This document shows, piece by piece, positions 17,483 to 25,145 of a DNA stretch of 64,000 nt. Under the pieces are notes generated by a model that was given only the letters and a program-made list of their open reading frames with translations, made no database searches and was not told where the DNA came from. Origin of the DNA: Pseudomonas sp. B21-028 (GTDB taxonomy: Bacteria; Pseudomonadota; Gammaproteobacteria; Pseudomonadales; Pseudomonadaceae); contig NZ_CP087184.1 in NCBI RefSeq assembly GCF_024749045.1, positions 1,612,001 to 1,676,000 of the forward strand, in the 5' to 3' direction. Both the position numbers and the translations under genes were made by a program. Each line of letters begins with the position of its first letter. The first letter of the stretch is position 1.

Positions 17483-19117
17483 ATGCCACGATTTTTCGCC
17501 GACCTGGGCTTTCGCTGGAAAATCACCCTGCCAATCGCTTTCCTGGCGTTGCTGTTGGTGTTGATGGGTTGGACGGGCGTGCGTGGCATTGATCAGGTGA
17601 CTGACTCCAGTACGGAACTGACCAAGCGTTATCTGCCGGCCATCAGCCTGCTGCTCAATGCCGACCGCGATCTCTATCAGGCGTTCGTGGCCGAGCGCAG
17701 CCTGCTCGCCGGCAATGCGGGCGATCATGTGCAAGCGCTGCGCGCCAGCCATGCCGAGAATATGAAGCAGGCCTATGATCGCGTGCACAAGTACGCGGCG
17801 ATGCAGCCGGGGGACGAGGCGCTGGCGCTGGTCAAACAGTTCGATGACAGTTTTGCCCAGTGGGCACAGCTGTCGCGGCAGGTGGTGGAGCAGGCCACGA
17901 CCAATCCGCAGGCGGCCAGTACCCTGAGCTTCGGCGACAGCGAACACCGGTTTGACACCATGCGCGATGCCATCGACAAGCTGGGCGAGCTGGAAGACCA
18001 GGCGTCGCTTAACGAAGGGCAGGCAGCGATAGGCCATGGCGAGGCGGTGGGGCGGCAACAAGGCGGCATTCTGTTGATCGGCCTGCTCGGGTGCATCCTG
18101 CTGGTTTTTGTCTTGCCGCTTGTGGTGCTGCACCCCATGCGTCGGTTGCTTCACCGCGTCGAGCAGATTGCGGAGGGCGGCGGTGATTTGAAGGGGCGGC
18201 TCGAGGTACGTTCGGCTGATGAGTTGGGGCAGCTTGGCAGTGCTTTCAACCGTTTCCTCGACAAACTCCAGCCGTTGATTGCCGAGGTCGGCCGGGTGAC
18301 CGGGGAGGTCGATGCCGCGGCCCGCACCATGGCCAGTATGGCCGCGACCAATGATCAACTGATCAGCAGCGAACATGCGGCGCTCGATCAGGTCAGTACC
18401 GCCGCCACCCAGATGAGCGCGGCCGTGCATGAAGTGGCGCACAGTGCCGTGAATGCCTCGGACGCCGCGAAACAAGCCAGCAGCCAGTCCCGCGACGGCG
18501 CCGAGGTGGTCAGCAGCACCATTGAGTCGATCCGCCAGTTGGCCCAGGAGGTGGAAAGCGCCTCGGGTACCATCGGCGCATTGGCCCAGGAAACCTCCAG
18601 CATCGGTGCCGTCCTCGAGGTGATTCGAGGCATCGCCGAACAGACCAACCTGCTGGCGCTGAACGCCGCCATCGAGGCCGCGCGGGCCGGCGAGCAGGGC
18701 CGCGGTTTTGCCGTCGTGGCCGACGAAGTCAGGGCCCTGGCGGCGCGTACCCAGGATTCGACCAAGGACATCCAGGTGCGTATCGAGCGGCTGCAGAGCG
18801 GGGTGGCCAAGGCGGTGCAGGCCATGCAGGCCGGCAGCGACAAGGCCCGCGACAGTGTCGAGCGCGCCGCGGGCGTCGATCAGGTGCTCAGCGGTACCAG
18901 TGGCTCGATACAGCGGATCAACGACATGGCCGCGCAGATTGCCAACGCCTGTGAAGAGCAAAGCAGTGTCACCGAGGAGATTGCCCGCAACATCTCCGAC
19001 ATCCGCGACTTGTCCAACGAAGCGGCAGAGAATTCCGCCCAGAGCATGCAGGCCAGCCGGCAACTGTCCACGCTGTCGAAGAGCCTGGCGGAACTCACCG
19101 GCCGCTTCCGCACCTGA
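17483..19117 (+). CDS. Methyl-accepting chemotaxis protein
   Basis: Transmembrane chemoreceptor of 544 residues. TM1 is at about 13-32, followed by a periplasmic four-helix-type sensor (33-192), TM2 at about 193-215, HAMP (216-268) and the cytoplasmic signalling helical hairpin. The tip sequence [25 protein letters not shown] is canonical. No CheR-docking pentapeptide is seen at the C-terminus. The ligand cannot be read from sequence. The start has a strong AAGGAG site. A PhyH-type gene begins 13 bp after it. Confidence 0.95.
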   Translation: MPRFFADLGFRWKITLPIAFLALLLVLMGWTGVRGIDQVTDSSTELTKRYLPAISLLLNADRDLYQAFVAERSLLAGNAGDHVQALRASHAENMKQAYDRVHKYAAMQPGDEALALVKQFDDSFAQWAQLSRQVVEQATTNPQAASTLSFGDSEHRFDTMRDAIDKLGELEDQASLNEGQAAIGHGEAVGRQQGGILLIGLLGCILLVFVLPLVVLHPMRRLLHRVEQIAEGGGDLKGRLEVRSADELGQLGSAFNRFLDKLQPLIAEVGRVTGEVDAAARTMASMAATNDQLISSEHAALDQVSTAATQMSAAVHEVAHSAVNASDAAKQASSQSRDGAEVVSSTIESIRQLAQEVESASGTIGALAQETSSIGAVLEVIRGIAEQTNLLALNAAIEAARAGEQGRGFAVVADEVRALAARTQDSTKDIQVRIERLQSGVAKAVQAMQAGSDKARDSVERAAGVDQVLSGTSGSIQRINDMAAQIANACEEQSSVTEEIARNISDIRDLSNEAAENSAQSMQASRQLSTLSKSLAELTGRFRT

Positions 19118-19130
19118 GTCGGGCACGGGC

Positions 19131-19901
19131 GTGTCTACCCGCAAGTCCCGGGCGGCGCTCACTCGCGAGCGCCTGCGGGCCCTGCATCGGGACGGCTTCG
19201 TGCTGCTGCCGGCAATATTGGGCGCCGCGCAAATCGTGGCGCTGCGCCAGGCAATCGACCAGCTCAAACCCCAGCACTGGGACTACAGCGGTGTCATCGA
19301 TCATTACAAATGCGTTTTCAATCGCGACCCGTTCTGGTTGCCATTTCTGGACGTAGACGGCGTGATCGAACTGGCCGAGGCCGCCCTGGGGGATGACTGT
19401 CATGTCATCGGCCAGACGGCCTGGCGTTGCCATCCCGGGTTTATCGGGGCGCCGCTGCACCTGGACTACCTGCCGATGGCGCTGCCGCCGAGTCTTTTGG
19501 CCGACCCTGCTTTCGAGTTGCCGATGCAGGTCTGTACCGCGCAGTTCTATCTCGATGACATCGATGCCGACTTGAGCCCAACCCGTGTCATTCCCGGCAG
19601 CCACCGGGCGGGGCGGGCACCCGTGGCAGGTGAAACCCAGTGGTCAGGGCAGGCTGCGCAGCCGGTGTTGTGTCGGGCTGGCGATGTGCTGGTGCTGCGC
19701 AGCGAGTTATGGCATGCCGGCAGCGACAACCGGACCGCCGACCGCACGCGGTACCTGCTGCAAGTGCACTATGGCCGACGCATGGTGGCGCAGAAATTTT
19801 CGCCTTACCTGCACTGGCAATTCACCCCGGCCGTTTTGGCGACCGCGTCACCTCGCCAGCGGCGCCTGCTGGGCGAGCATCAGGAAGCCGAGTACGACTG
19901 A
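19131..19901 (+). CDS. Phytanoyl-CoA dioxygenase (PhyH) family protein
   Basis: Fe(II)/2-oxoglutarate-dependent oxygenase of 256 residues from GTG 19131. The metal triad is visible as His110-x-Asp112 (GAPLHLDYLP) and His195 (SELWHAGSDN), with Arg at about 206 likely to bind 2-oxoglutarate. Substrate unknown; relatives hydroxylate fatty acyl, antibiotic or small-molecule groups. It starts 13 bp after the chemoreceptor, so may share its transcript, and its last 22 bp overlap the convergent TetR gene. Confidence 0.8.
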   Translation: MSTRKSRAALTRERLRALHRDGFVLLPAILGAAQIVALRQAIDQLKPQHWDYSGVIDHYKCVFNRDPFWLPFLDVDGVIELAEAALGDDCHVIGQTAWRCHPGFIGAPLHLDYLPMALPPSLLADPAFELPMQVCTAQFYLDDIDADLSPTRVIPGSHRAGRAPVAGETQWSGQAAQPVLCRAGDVLVLRSELWHAGSDNRTADRTRYLLQVHYGRRMVAQKFSPYLHWQFTPAVLATASPRQRRLLGEHQEAEYD

Positions 19902-20494
19902 CTGTCCGGTGCCTCAACCCCAAGACGTTTCTCGACCATCTGCAACAGGTGTTCCGCCACGTTGCTCACTCCTTTGTTCTGGGCGACAACCTGGGCCCCT
20001 TCAAGCAGGAACGTCAGCTCGCGGGCGGTGGCTTGGGCATCGGGCATCTTCGCCTCCTGGCACAGGGTCACCAGTCGCTGGAACTGACGTTGCTTGTGCG
20101 CCTCGATCAGTTGCCGCGCCGGATGTTGCGGGTCGGCCAGTTCGGCCAGGCAATTGGTGAAGGAGCAACCACGGTAGCCGGCACGAGCCAGATCCTGCGC
20201 GATGAATTGGCTAAAATCCAACAACTGCTGAACCGGCTGGCCTGGCCATTGCGCCGCGAGGTCGTCGAGCACCCGGCTGTACTGGGCGGTGAGCAAGCGC
20301 AGCCATTCCAGCACCAACACATCCTTGGTTTCGAAATGCCGGTACAAGGTCATTTTGGTCGAGCCGGCGAGGGCGGCGATGGCATCCACGGTCACGCGGG
20401 TAATGCCCTGTTCGACGAACAAGGCATGCGCGGCATCGATGATGCGTTCACGCGGCGGCAACTGTGCGATGCGTTCAGGGTGAATGAGCTTCAA
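19880..20494 (-). CDS. TetR/AcrR-family transcriptional regulator
   Basis: Repressor-type protein of 204 residues. The N-terminal helix-turn-helix domain (about 15-60) has the typical VTVDAIAALAGSTKMTLYRHFETKDVL segment; the C-terminal ligand domain is variable. It is divergent from an amidase, and the 112-bp gap holds three 16-bp palindromes on a 20-bp period that are its likely operators. It would control both itself and the amidase. The inducer is unknown. Confidence 0.92.
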   Translation of the reverse strand: MKLIHPERIAQLPPRERIIDAAHALFVEQGITRVTVDAIAALAGSTKMTLYRHFETKDVLVLEWLRLLTAQYSRVLDDLAAQWPGQPVQQLLDFSQFIAQDLARAGYRGCSFTNCLAELADPQHPARQLIEAHKQRQFQRLVTLCQEAKMPDAQATARELTFLLEGAQVVAQNKGVSNVAEHLLQMVEKRLGVEAPDSQSYSAS

Positions 20495-20530
20495 GGTGTT
20501 CTCCGAGAATTGAGATTTCTGCTTGACATG

Positions 20531-20586
20531 AATACTACATGGTATTGCATGATACTAAACAGTATCGTTCGATACTTTGTAGTATC
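20531..20586. promoter_or_regulatory. Three tandem 16-bp operators, 20-bp period
   Basis: AATACTACATGGTATT (20531-20546, one mismatch), GATACTAAACAGTATC (20551-20566, perfect) and GATACTTTGTAGTATC (20571-20586, perfect). Each starts exactly 20 bp after the previous one, in the TetR/amidase divergent promoter; TTGACA at 20523 adjoins the first. The pattern predicts stacked repressor dimers on one DNA face. Confidence 0.85.
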
Positions 20587-20606
20587 TATTCTGGGCAGGA
20601 GGTCAT

Positions 20607-22085
20607 ATGAATCGCTTTGAATACGCCGAACAGGACGCTGTAGGTCTGGCACAGTTGATCAGGGATCGCCAGGTCAGCCAAGCGCAGGTGCGCAGCGCCG
20701 CGTTAGCGGCAATCGACGCCGTCAATCCCCGCATCAACGCGGTCATCGAGGTCTGGGAGGATGAGCCAGCACCCCAGTCGGGCCCTTTCCTGGGCGTACC
20801 GTTGCTGGTCAAGGACCTGGGGTTGACGGTACGCAACCGCCTCAATGAACTGGGCAGCCGACTGGCCACGGGGTGCGTTGCCCCTGAGGATTCCGAATTG
20901 ATGCTGCGGTTTCGTCGTGCAGGCCTGTTGCCGGTGGGCCGTACCACCACGCCGGAACTCGCGGCCAGTACCACCACCGAGAATCGTGTGGATGGACCGA
21001 CTCGTAACCCCTGGGATCTGGCCCGCAGCGCGGGTGGTTCAAGTGGTGGCTCGGCTGCCGCGGTGGCGGCCGGAGCGGTTCCCGTGGCCCATGCCACCGA
21101 TGGCGGCGGCTCCATTCGAGTGCCCGCCGCGTCCACTGGCCTGTTCGGTCTCAAGCCTGGTCGTGGTCGCCTGCCCATGGGCCCCGCTGTCGACGAAGTA
21201 TGGTCCGGGCTGGCGGTACACGGTGTGTTAAGCCGGACGGTGCGGGACACCGCCGCTTTGCTGGACTGTCTGCACGGTCCTGCCGTGGGCGACCCGTTCC
21301 ACGTGGCGCCCCCTGCCGAACGCTATGCTTCTTTACTGGATCGCGATCCCAAACCCTTGCGCATTGCCGTGCAACACCGGGCCTTGAGCGGCCAGTTGAA
21401 CGCACCCGCAGTGGATGATGCCCTCGACCGGGTGTGCAAGGTGCTTGAAGCCCTCGGGCATCAGGTCATCCCCGTACCAACCGACATCGGACTGAGCTGG
21501 GAAGCATTCGTCGACCTCAACGCCTGCTTCTGGTCCAGCAATACCGCCGCCTGGATCGACGCCATCGCGGGCGCGACCGGACGCCCCATCGATGCCAGCA
21601 CCCTGGAACCGGCCACCCTGGCCTTGTACCGCATGGGCCAAGAGTTGAGCGCCATGCAGTTGCTGGGCGCGATGCACAATCGCAACCTGGTGACCCGGCA
21701 TATGGGCCAGGTGTTCACCGATTACGACGTGTTGCTGACGCCCACGTTGCCAGACGTCGCCCCGTTGGTCGGGGAGTACAACACCGGCCAGGAGCGACTC
21801 AATGGGCGCGAGTGGATGGCACGGGTATTCAGTTACTCTCCATTCACCGCGGTATTCAACGTCAGCGGTTGTCCGGCCATGTCCGTGCCCCTGGTCCAAG
21901 ACGCGCAAAGCAGCCTGCCCATCGGGCTGCAGTTCGGGGCGGGTTACGGTCGTGAAGACCTGTTGCTGCAACTGGCGGCACAGCTGGAGCGTGCGATGCC
22001 TTGGCGCAACCGACGGCCGACAGTGTGGGCGGGTGATCGGGATGCTCAAGCATCGTCCCCAACGGAGCGCGCATCGAAAGGCTGA
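20607..22085 (+). CDS. Amidase-signature family hydrolase
   Basis: Amidase of 492 residues with the Ser-cisSer-Lys triad: the lysine in VPLLVKDLG (about 70) and the glycine/serine signature GGSSGGSAAAVAAGAVPVA (about 147-165). The amidase fold runs to about residue 470. It hydrolyses amide bonds; related enzymes act on aliphatic or aryl amides, and substrate cannot be assigned. No GatB or GatC accompanies it, so this is not the tRNA amidotransferase subunit. Expression is probably under the divergent TetR repressor. Confidence 0.9.
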   Translation: MNRFEYAEQDAVGLAQLIRDRQVSQAQVRSAALAAIDAVNPRINAVIEVWEDEPAPQSGPFLGVPLLVKDLGLTVRNRLNELGSRLATGCVAPEDSELMLRFRRAGLLPVGRTTTPELAASTTTENRVDGPTRNPWDLARSAGGSSGGSAAAVAAGAVPVAHATDGGGSIRVPAASTGLFGLKPGRGRLPMGPAVDEVWSGLAVHGVLSRTVRDTAALLDCLHGPAVGDPFHVAPPAERYASLLDRDPKPLRIAVQHRALSGQLNAPAVDDALDRVCKVLEALGHQVIPVPTDIGLSWEAFVDLNACFWSSNTAAWIDAIAGATGRPIDASTLEPATLALYRMGQELSAMQLLGAMHNRNLVTRHMGQVFTDYDVLLTPTLPDVAPLVGEYNTGQERLNGREWMARVFSYSPFTAVFNVSGCPAMSVPLVQDAQSSLPIGLQFGAGYGREDLLLQLAAQLERAMPWRNRRPTVWAGDRDAQASSPTERASKG

Positions 22086-22117
22086 TTCGCCATCCGATGA
22101 GCGTGCGGAGGTCAACC

Positions 22118-22486
22118 TCAGATCCAGACGTCGTTGTCTGCCGTTCGCTCATGGGTTTCCCCTGTGTTGATGACCCCGCGAGGTTCGATCAACAACACCT
22201 TTACTTCCTGTGCGGCCCAGGGTTTGTGTTCGACGCCTTTCTTGACGACGTACATCTCGCCAGGACCGATGGTCACCGCACCGTCGCGAAAATCGATACG
22301 AAGCTCGCCTTCCAGCACGATGAAGGTTTCATCGGTGTCGGCGTGGGAATGCCAGACGAAATCACCTTCGAGCCGGGCAACCTTGAACTGGTAGTCGTTC
22401 ATTTCAGCCACGACCTTGGGAGCCCACTGATCCTGGAACAGGGCGTATTTCTGGGCAAAGTTGACAGGGGCATCATGGGTAGCCAT
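22118..22486 (-). CDS. Single-domain cupin protein
   Basis: Protein of 122 residues with the cupin barrel: motif 1 in the region HSHADTDETFIVLEGEL (about 46-62) and motif 2 around GPGEMYVVKKGVEHKPWA (about 73-90), including metal-binding His/Glu residues. Reaction unknown; many small cupins are isomerases, dioxygenases or sugar-binding proteins. It is convergent with the amidase, 32 bp apart. Confidence 0.85.
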   Translation of the reverse strand: MATHDAPVNFAQKYALFQDQWAPKVVAEMNDYQFKVARLEGDFVWHSHADTDETFIVLEGELRIDFRDGAVTIGPGEMYVVKKGVEHKPWAAQEVKVLLIEPRGVINTGETHERTADNDVWI

Positions 22487-22588
22487 CGCGCAATACTCGC
22501 TGTGGGACTTGGATGAGGCCGCAACAAGCTGCTCGACAGGCAGGGCCCGGCGAAGCAGCTGATGGGGCGGTAATGGCGCGACGCTGTG

Positions 22589-22780
22589 TCAGATTTCCTT
22601 CACTGGCGTCTCGCCCTGGACGTTCTTGATCAGCCCGATGACATGCAGGCAGTCAGCCTTGTTCACATAGGATTCGCCGCTGGCGATCGTTTCGTGGTTG
22701 CCCGCGCGCAGACGCCAGCGCCATTGGCCTTTGCCGCTGCTGTGGGTGCCTCGGGTCTGTCTGTAGATTTCAAAGTACAT
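22589..22780 (-). CDS. DUF1508 (YegP-like) small protein
   Basis: A 63-residue protein starting at ATG 22780 (MYFEIYRQ), where GGGAG lies just upstream; an earlier start at 22810 lacks similarity. The single DUF1508 repeat reads WRWRLRAGNHETIASGESYVNK, the core of YegP-type proteins, which are of unknown function. Single-repeat members like this are common in pseudomonads. Confidence 0.82.
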   Translation of the reverse strand: MYFEIYRQTRGTHSSGKGQWRWRLRAGNHETIASGESYVNKADCLHVIGLIKNVQGETPVKEI

Positions 22781-22810
22781 CGGTTCGCTCCCTGCGATTG
22801 ACTCATTCAA

Positions 22811-22830
22811 GACATGTTTTTGAACATGTC
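22811..22830. promoter_or_regulatory. Perfect 8+4+8 palindrome
   Basis: GACATGTT-TTTG-AACATGTC lies between the divergent DUF1508 and LysR genes. It has the size of a dimer operator. Downstream, GGAAA-TACG-TTTCC at about 22867-22880 is a second small dyad nearer the LysR gene. Confidence 0.55.
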
Positions 22831-22946
22831 GTCGGAAGCCTAGCCAAGCTGAAAGTTTTCGCTATCGGAAATACGTTTCCAATGGTTATGAAATATTGCC
22901 GATAATGACAGCGTTCGCTCGAACTGACTCGAACCGGGAGTAAAGG

Positions 22947-23876
22947 ATGAACCGCAACGAATTGCGCAAGGCTGACATCAATCTGATGGTGGTTTTCGAA
23001 ACGCTGATGCTTGAGCGCAATGTGACACGGGCGGCAGAAAAACTGTTCCTGGGACAGCCAGCCATCAGTTCGGCCCTCAACCGATTGCGTGCGCGGTTCA
23101 ACGATCCGCTGTTCATTCGCGTCGGCCATCGCATGGAACCCACGGCGCGGGCGGAGGAGATCATCCAGCACTTGTCGCCGGCATTGGACTCGCTGTCGGC
23201 GGCCCTGAGTCTGACCCATGATTTCGACCCGGCCAGCAGCAACATGACGTTTCGTATCGGCCTTTCGGACGATGTCGAATTCGGCCTGCTGCCGCCGCTG
23301 TTGCGCAGCCTGCGCCAGGAAGCGCCGCAAGTGGTGTTCGTGGTCCAGCACGTCGATTACTGGCGGATTCCCGATTTGCTGGCGTCCGGCGACATCACCG
23401 TGGGGATCAGCCAGACCCGCGGGCTACCGGCCAATGCCAAGCGTAAACTGTTGCGACACATCCAGCCTTGTGTGTTGCGGGCTGATGCCTCGGAGACGCC
23501 GCTGACCCTGGACGACTATTGTTCGCGCCCCCACGTGCTGGTGTCCCATACCGCGAACGTGGCCGGGTTCGCCGACGAATGGCTGGCCGAGATCGGTCGC
23601 AAGCGTCAAGTGGTGTTGTCCGTGCCGCAGTACAGCGCGTTGCCGGCGCTGCTGGCCGGCACCGATATGATCGCCAGCCTGCCGGACTATACCGCCGTCG
23701 CCATGGCGGCTTCGGGCCAGTTGTTCAGCGAACCCTTTCCGTTCAAGACCCCGACTCTGGATCTGTCCATGGTCTGGCTGAGCCATGTCGACACTGACCC
23801 GGCGGAACGCTGGTTACGGTCCCGGCTGGAGGCGTTCATGAGTGAGCGCGGGGTGTCGGGGCAGGCGCTAGGCTAG
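22947..23876 (+). CDS. LysR-family transcriptional regulator
   Basis: Full-length LTTR of 309 residues: winged helix-turn-helix in residues 1-65 (NVTRAAEKLFLGQPAISSALNRLRARF) and a periplasmic-binding-like effector domain (about 92-300). The N-terminal pattern ELRKADINLMVVFETLMLERNVTRAA resembles the NodD/NahR-type subgroup that responds to aromatic or small acid effectors. The next gene on the same strand is an aromatic-pathway type isomerase, but a repeat of 128 bp separates them. Confidence 0.92.
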   Translation: MNRNELRKADINLMVVFETLMLERNVTRAAEKLFLGQPAISSALNRLRARFNDPLFIRVGHRMEPTARAEEIIQHLSPALDSLSAALSLTHDFDPASSNMTFRIGLSDDVEFGLLPPLLRSLRQEAPQVVFVVQHVDYWRIPDLLASGDITVGISQTRGLPANAKRKLLRHIQPCVLRADASETPLTLDDYCSRPHVLVSHTANVAGFADEWLAEIGRKRQVVLSVPQYSALPALLAGTDMIASLPDYTAVAMAASGQLFSEPFPFKTPTLDLSMVWLSHVDTDPAERWLRSRLEAFMSERGVSGQALG

Positions 23877-23892
23877 AGCAGTACATGGTTTT

Positions 23893-24020
23893 TGTGGCGA
23901 GGGGATTTATCCCCGCAGGGGCGCGAAGCGGTCCTCTGCGTCGGACCTGACACACCGCAGCGACAGTTGGATTTTTGGGTCTGCTTCCGCAGCCCAGCGG
24001 GGATAAATCCCCTCGCCACA
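23893..24020. repeat. Family B inverted repeat, copy 1
   Basis: TGTGGCGAGGGGATTTATCC on the left and its complement on the right enclose a divergent centre. It fills most of the 301-bp gap 23877-24177, which has no gene. Confidence 0.88.
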
Positions 24021-24177
24021 AAGTTCTGTGTTTAGCATTGGAATCTGGTTAACCAAAAAGCCTCGTGCTTAACCCCGGTGAGGGGATTCAACCACAGGAT
24101 TCTGTGCTTGAGCGCCAAGTAGGCGTATGGTTGCGTCGGCTGAATTCACGTCGTCATCTTTCGAATCGGAGTCGAAC

Positions 24178-24540
24178 ATGCCTCACCTGCACATCGAGTA
24201 CACCGCCAACCTGCCCGAGCTGAACGCCGACGTCGCTTTGCTGCGCTTGAACAACGCGTTGGTGGCGTCCGGTCAGTTCGCGGAGACGGACATCAAGAGC
24301 CGGGCCGTGAAGGTCGAACATTTCCGGGTGGGCACCGGTTTGGGCGAGCGTGGTTTCGTGCACGTGCAGCTGGCGTTGTTGAGTGGTCGTTCGCCGGAAA
24401 TCAAGAAGCAGCTGGGAGAAAGCCTGTTGACCGTGATCCAGGACCTGGGGCCGTGGCCGGCCGGTGTCAGCGTGCAGTTCAGTGTGGAAATCGTCGATAT
24501 GGATCGCGGCTGCTACGCGAAGGCTATCCTCGACAACTGA
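24178..24540 (+). CDS. 5-carboxymethyl-2-hydroxymuconate delta-isomerase-like protein
   Basis: Tautomerase-superfamily protein of 120 residues. After Met removal the N-terminal Pro (MPHLHIEYTANL) is the catalytic base, and the sequence fits CHMI (HpaF) across its length. In E. coli the enzyme acts in homoprotocatechuate degradation, but none of the other hpa genes is here, so its substrate is open. Start chosen at ATG 24178 because the N-terminal Pro must follow Met; the earlier ATG at 24127 would hide it. Confidence 0.85.
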   Translation: MPHLHIEYTANLPELNADVALLRLNNALVASGQFAETDIKSRAVKVEHFRVGTGLGERGFVHVQLALLSGRSPEIKKQLGESLLTVIQDLGPWPAGVSVQFSVEIVDMDRGCYAKAILDN

Positions 24541-24543
24541 GGC

Positions 24544-24870
24544 TCAGGCATCAGCCGGGTGCCGGCTCCGATCGCCCGTTTGTGGCATGGGTGAGCCAGC
24601 ACCGGCGTGGCACAAGTTGATGCTTTGCAAGATGGTGCGCACATGATCGTACATGCCTTCGGCTTTGCAGGTGGGGCGCATGCCGGTGCGGGTGTTGATG
24701 AACAGCTCGTCCTTGAAACAGGTCCGCAGTTTCTTCAGGCAGTAACTCACCGTTGACTGGCTGACACACAATGCCTCGGACACGCCGCTGACACTGCTTT
24801 GTTCGTACACGGCGCTAAACACCATGAGGTCCTGCATATCGAGCTTTCTGAGGGCGTTGCTGTTTAGCAT
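24544..24870 (-). CDS. HTH-only LysR-family protein (truncated or standalone)
   Basis: About 108 residues from ATG 24870 (an upstream start at 24915 would give 123). The LysR helix-turn-helix is complete (LMVFSAVYEQSSVSGVSEALCVSQSTVSYCLKKLR), but the protein stops after the linker helix and has no effector domain. The C-terminal tail (SPMPQTGDRSRHPADA) is unlike LysR. Downstream DNA is occupied by the convergent CHMI gene, so no broken remainder is visible. It may be a decayed gene or a small DNA-binding regulator. It is divergent from eptA. Confidence 0.65.
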   Translation of the reverse strand: MLNSNALRKLDMQDLMVFSAVYEQSSVSGVSEALCVSQSTVSYCLKKLRTCFKDELFINTRTGMRPTCKAEGMYDHVRTILQSINLCHAGAGSPMPQTGDRSRHPADA

Positions 24871-25016
24871 CCGTTGCTTCTCGCTGTGCTCCTTGCGCGG
24901 ATCTTGCGCAAACAAGATCCGTGATCATAACGGAACGATGGTCCCAAGTGAATGCCGTGGGAGCTACGAGCTACAAGCAGGTTATGGTTGGGTCTTGTCG
25001 CTTAAATAATAATTTA

Positions 25017-25090
25017 ATAGCAACTTTTTCACGAAAAATTGATGGTGTGCTGCCTAAAGTTTGTGTTGCCGTAGGGAACGGGTTTTTCAC
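25017..25090 (+). promoter_or_regulatory. Two ColR-like TTTTTCAC boxes upstream of eptA
   Basis: TTTTTCAC occurs at 25025-25032 and 25083-25090, both on the coding strand. The ColR binding motif reported in P. putida ends in this octamer; the bases before the first box fit it in part. An AT-rich tract with two TTAA repeats lies just upstream (25001-25020). ColRS control of eptA is established in P. aeruginosa. Confidence 0.55.
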
Positions 25091-25145
25091 GCTTTCCTAG
25101 GCACTTCTTCTCCAAAGAGCAACTTTCAGGAAAACGCCCACCATC

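Noticed and set aside
17018..19267. 749-codon minus-strand open frame opposite the chemoreceptor
   Set aside because: It is a mirror of GC-rich coding sequence; the plus strand encodes a full chemoreceptor with known motifs, and the minus product has no domain.
25001..25020. PmrA box upstream of eptA
   Set aside because: Two TTAA repeats occur, but they are 12 bp apart in place of the usual 11 and the half-sites are imperfect; ColR-like boxes fit better.
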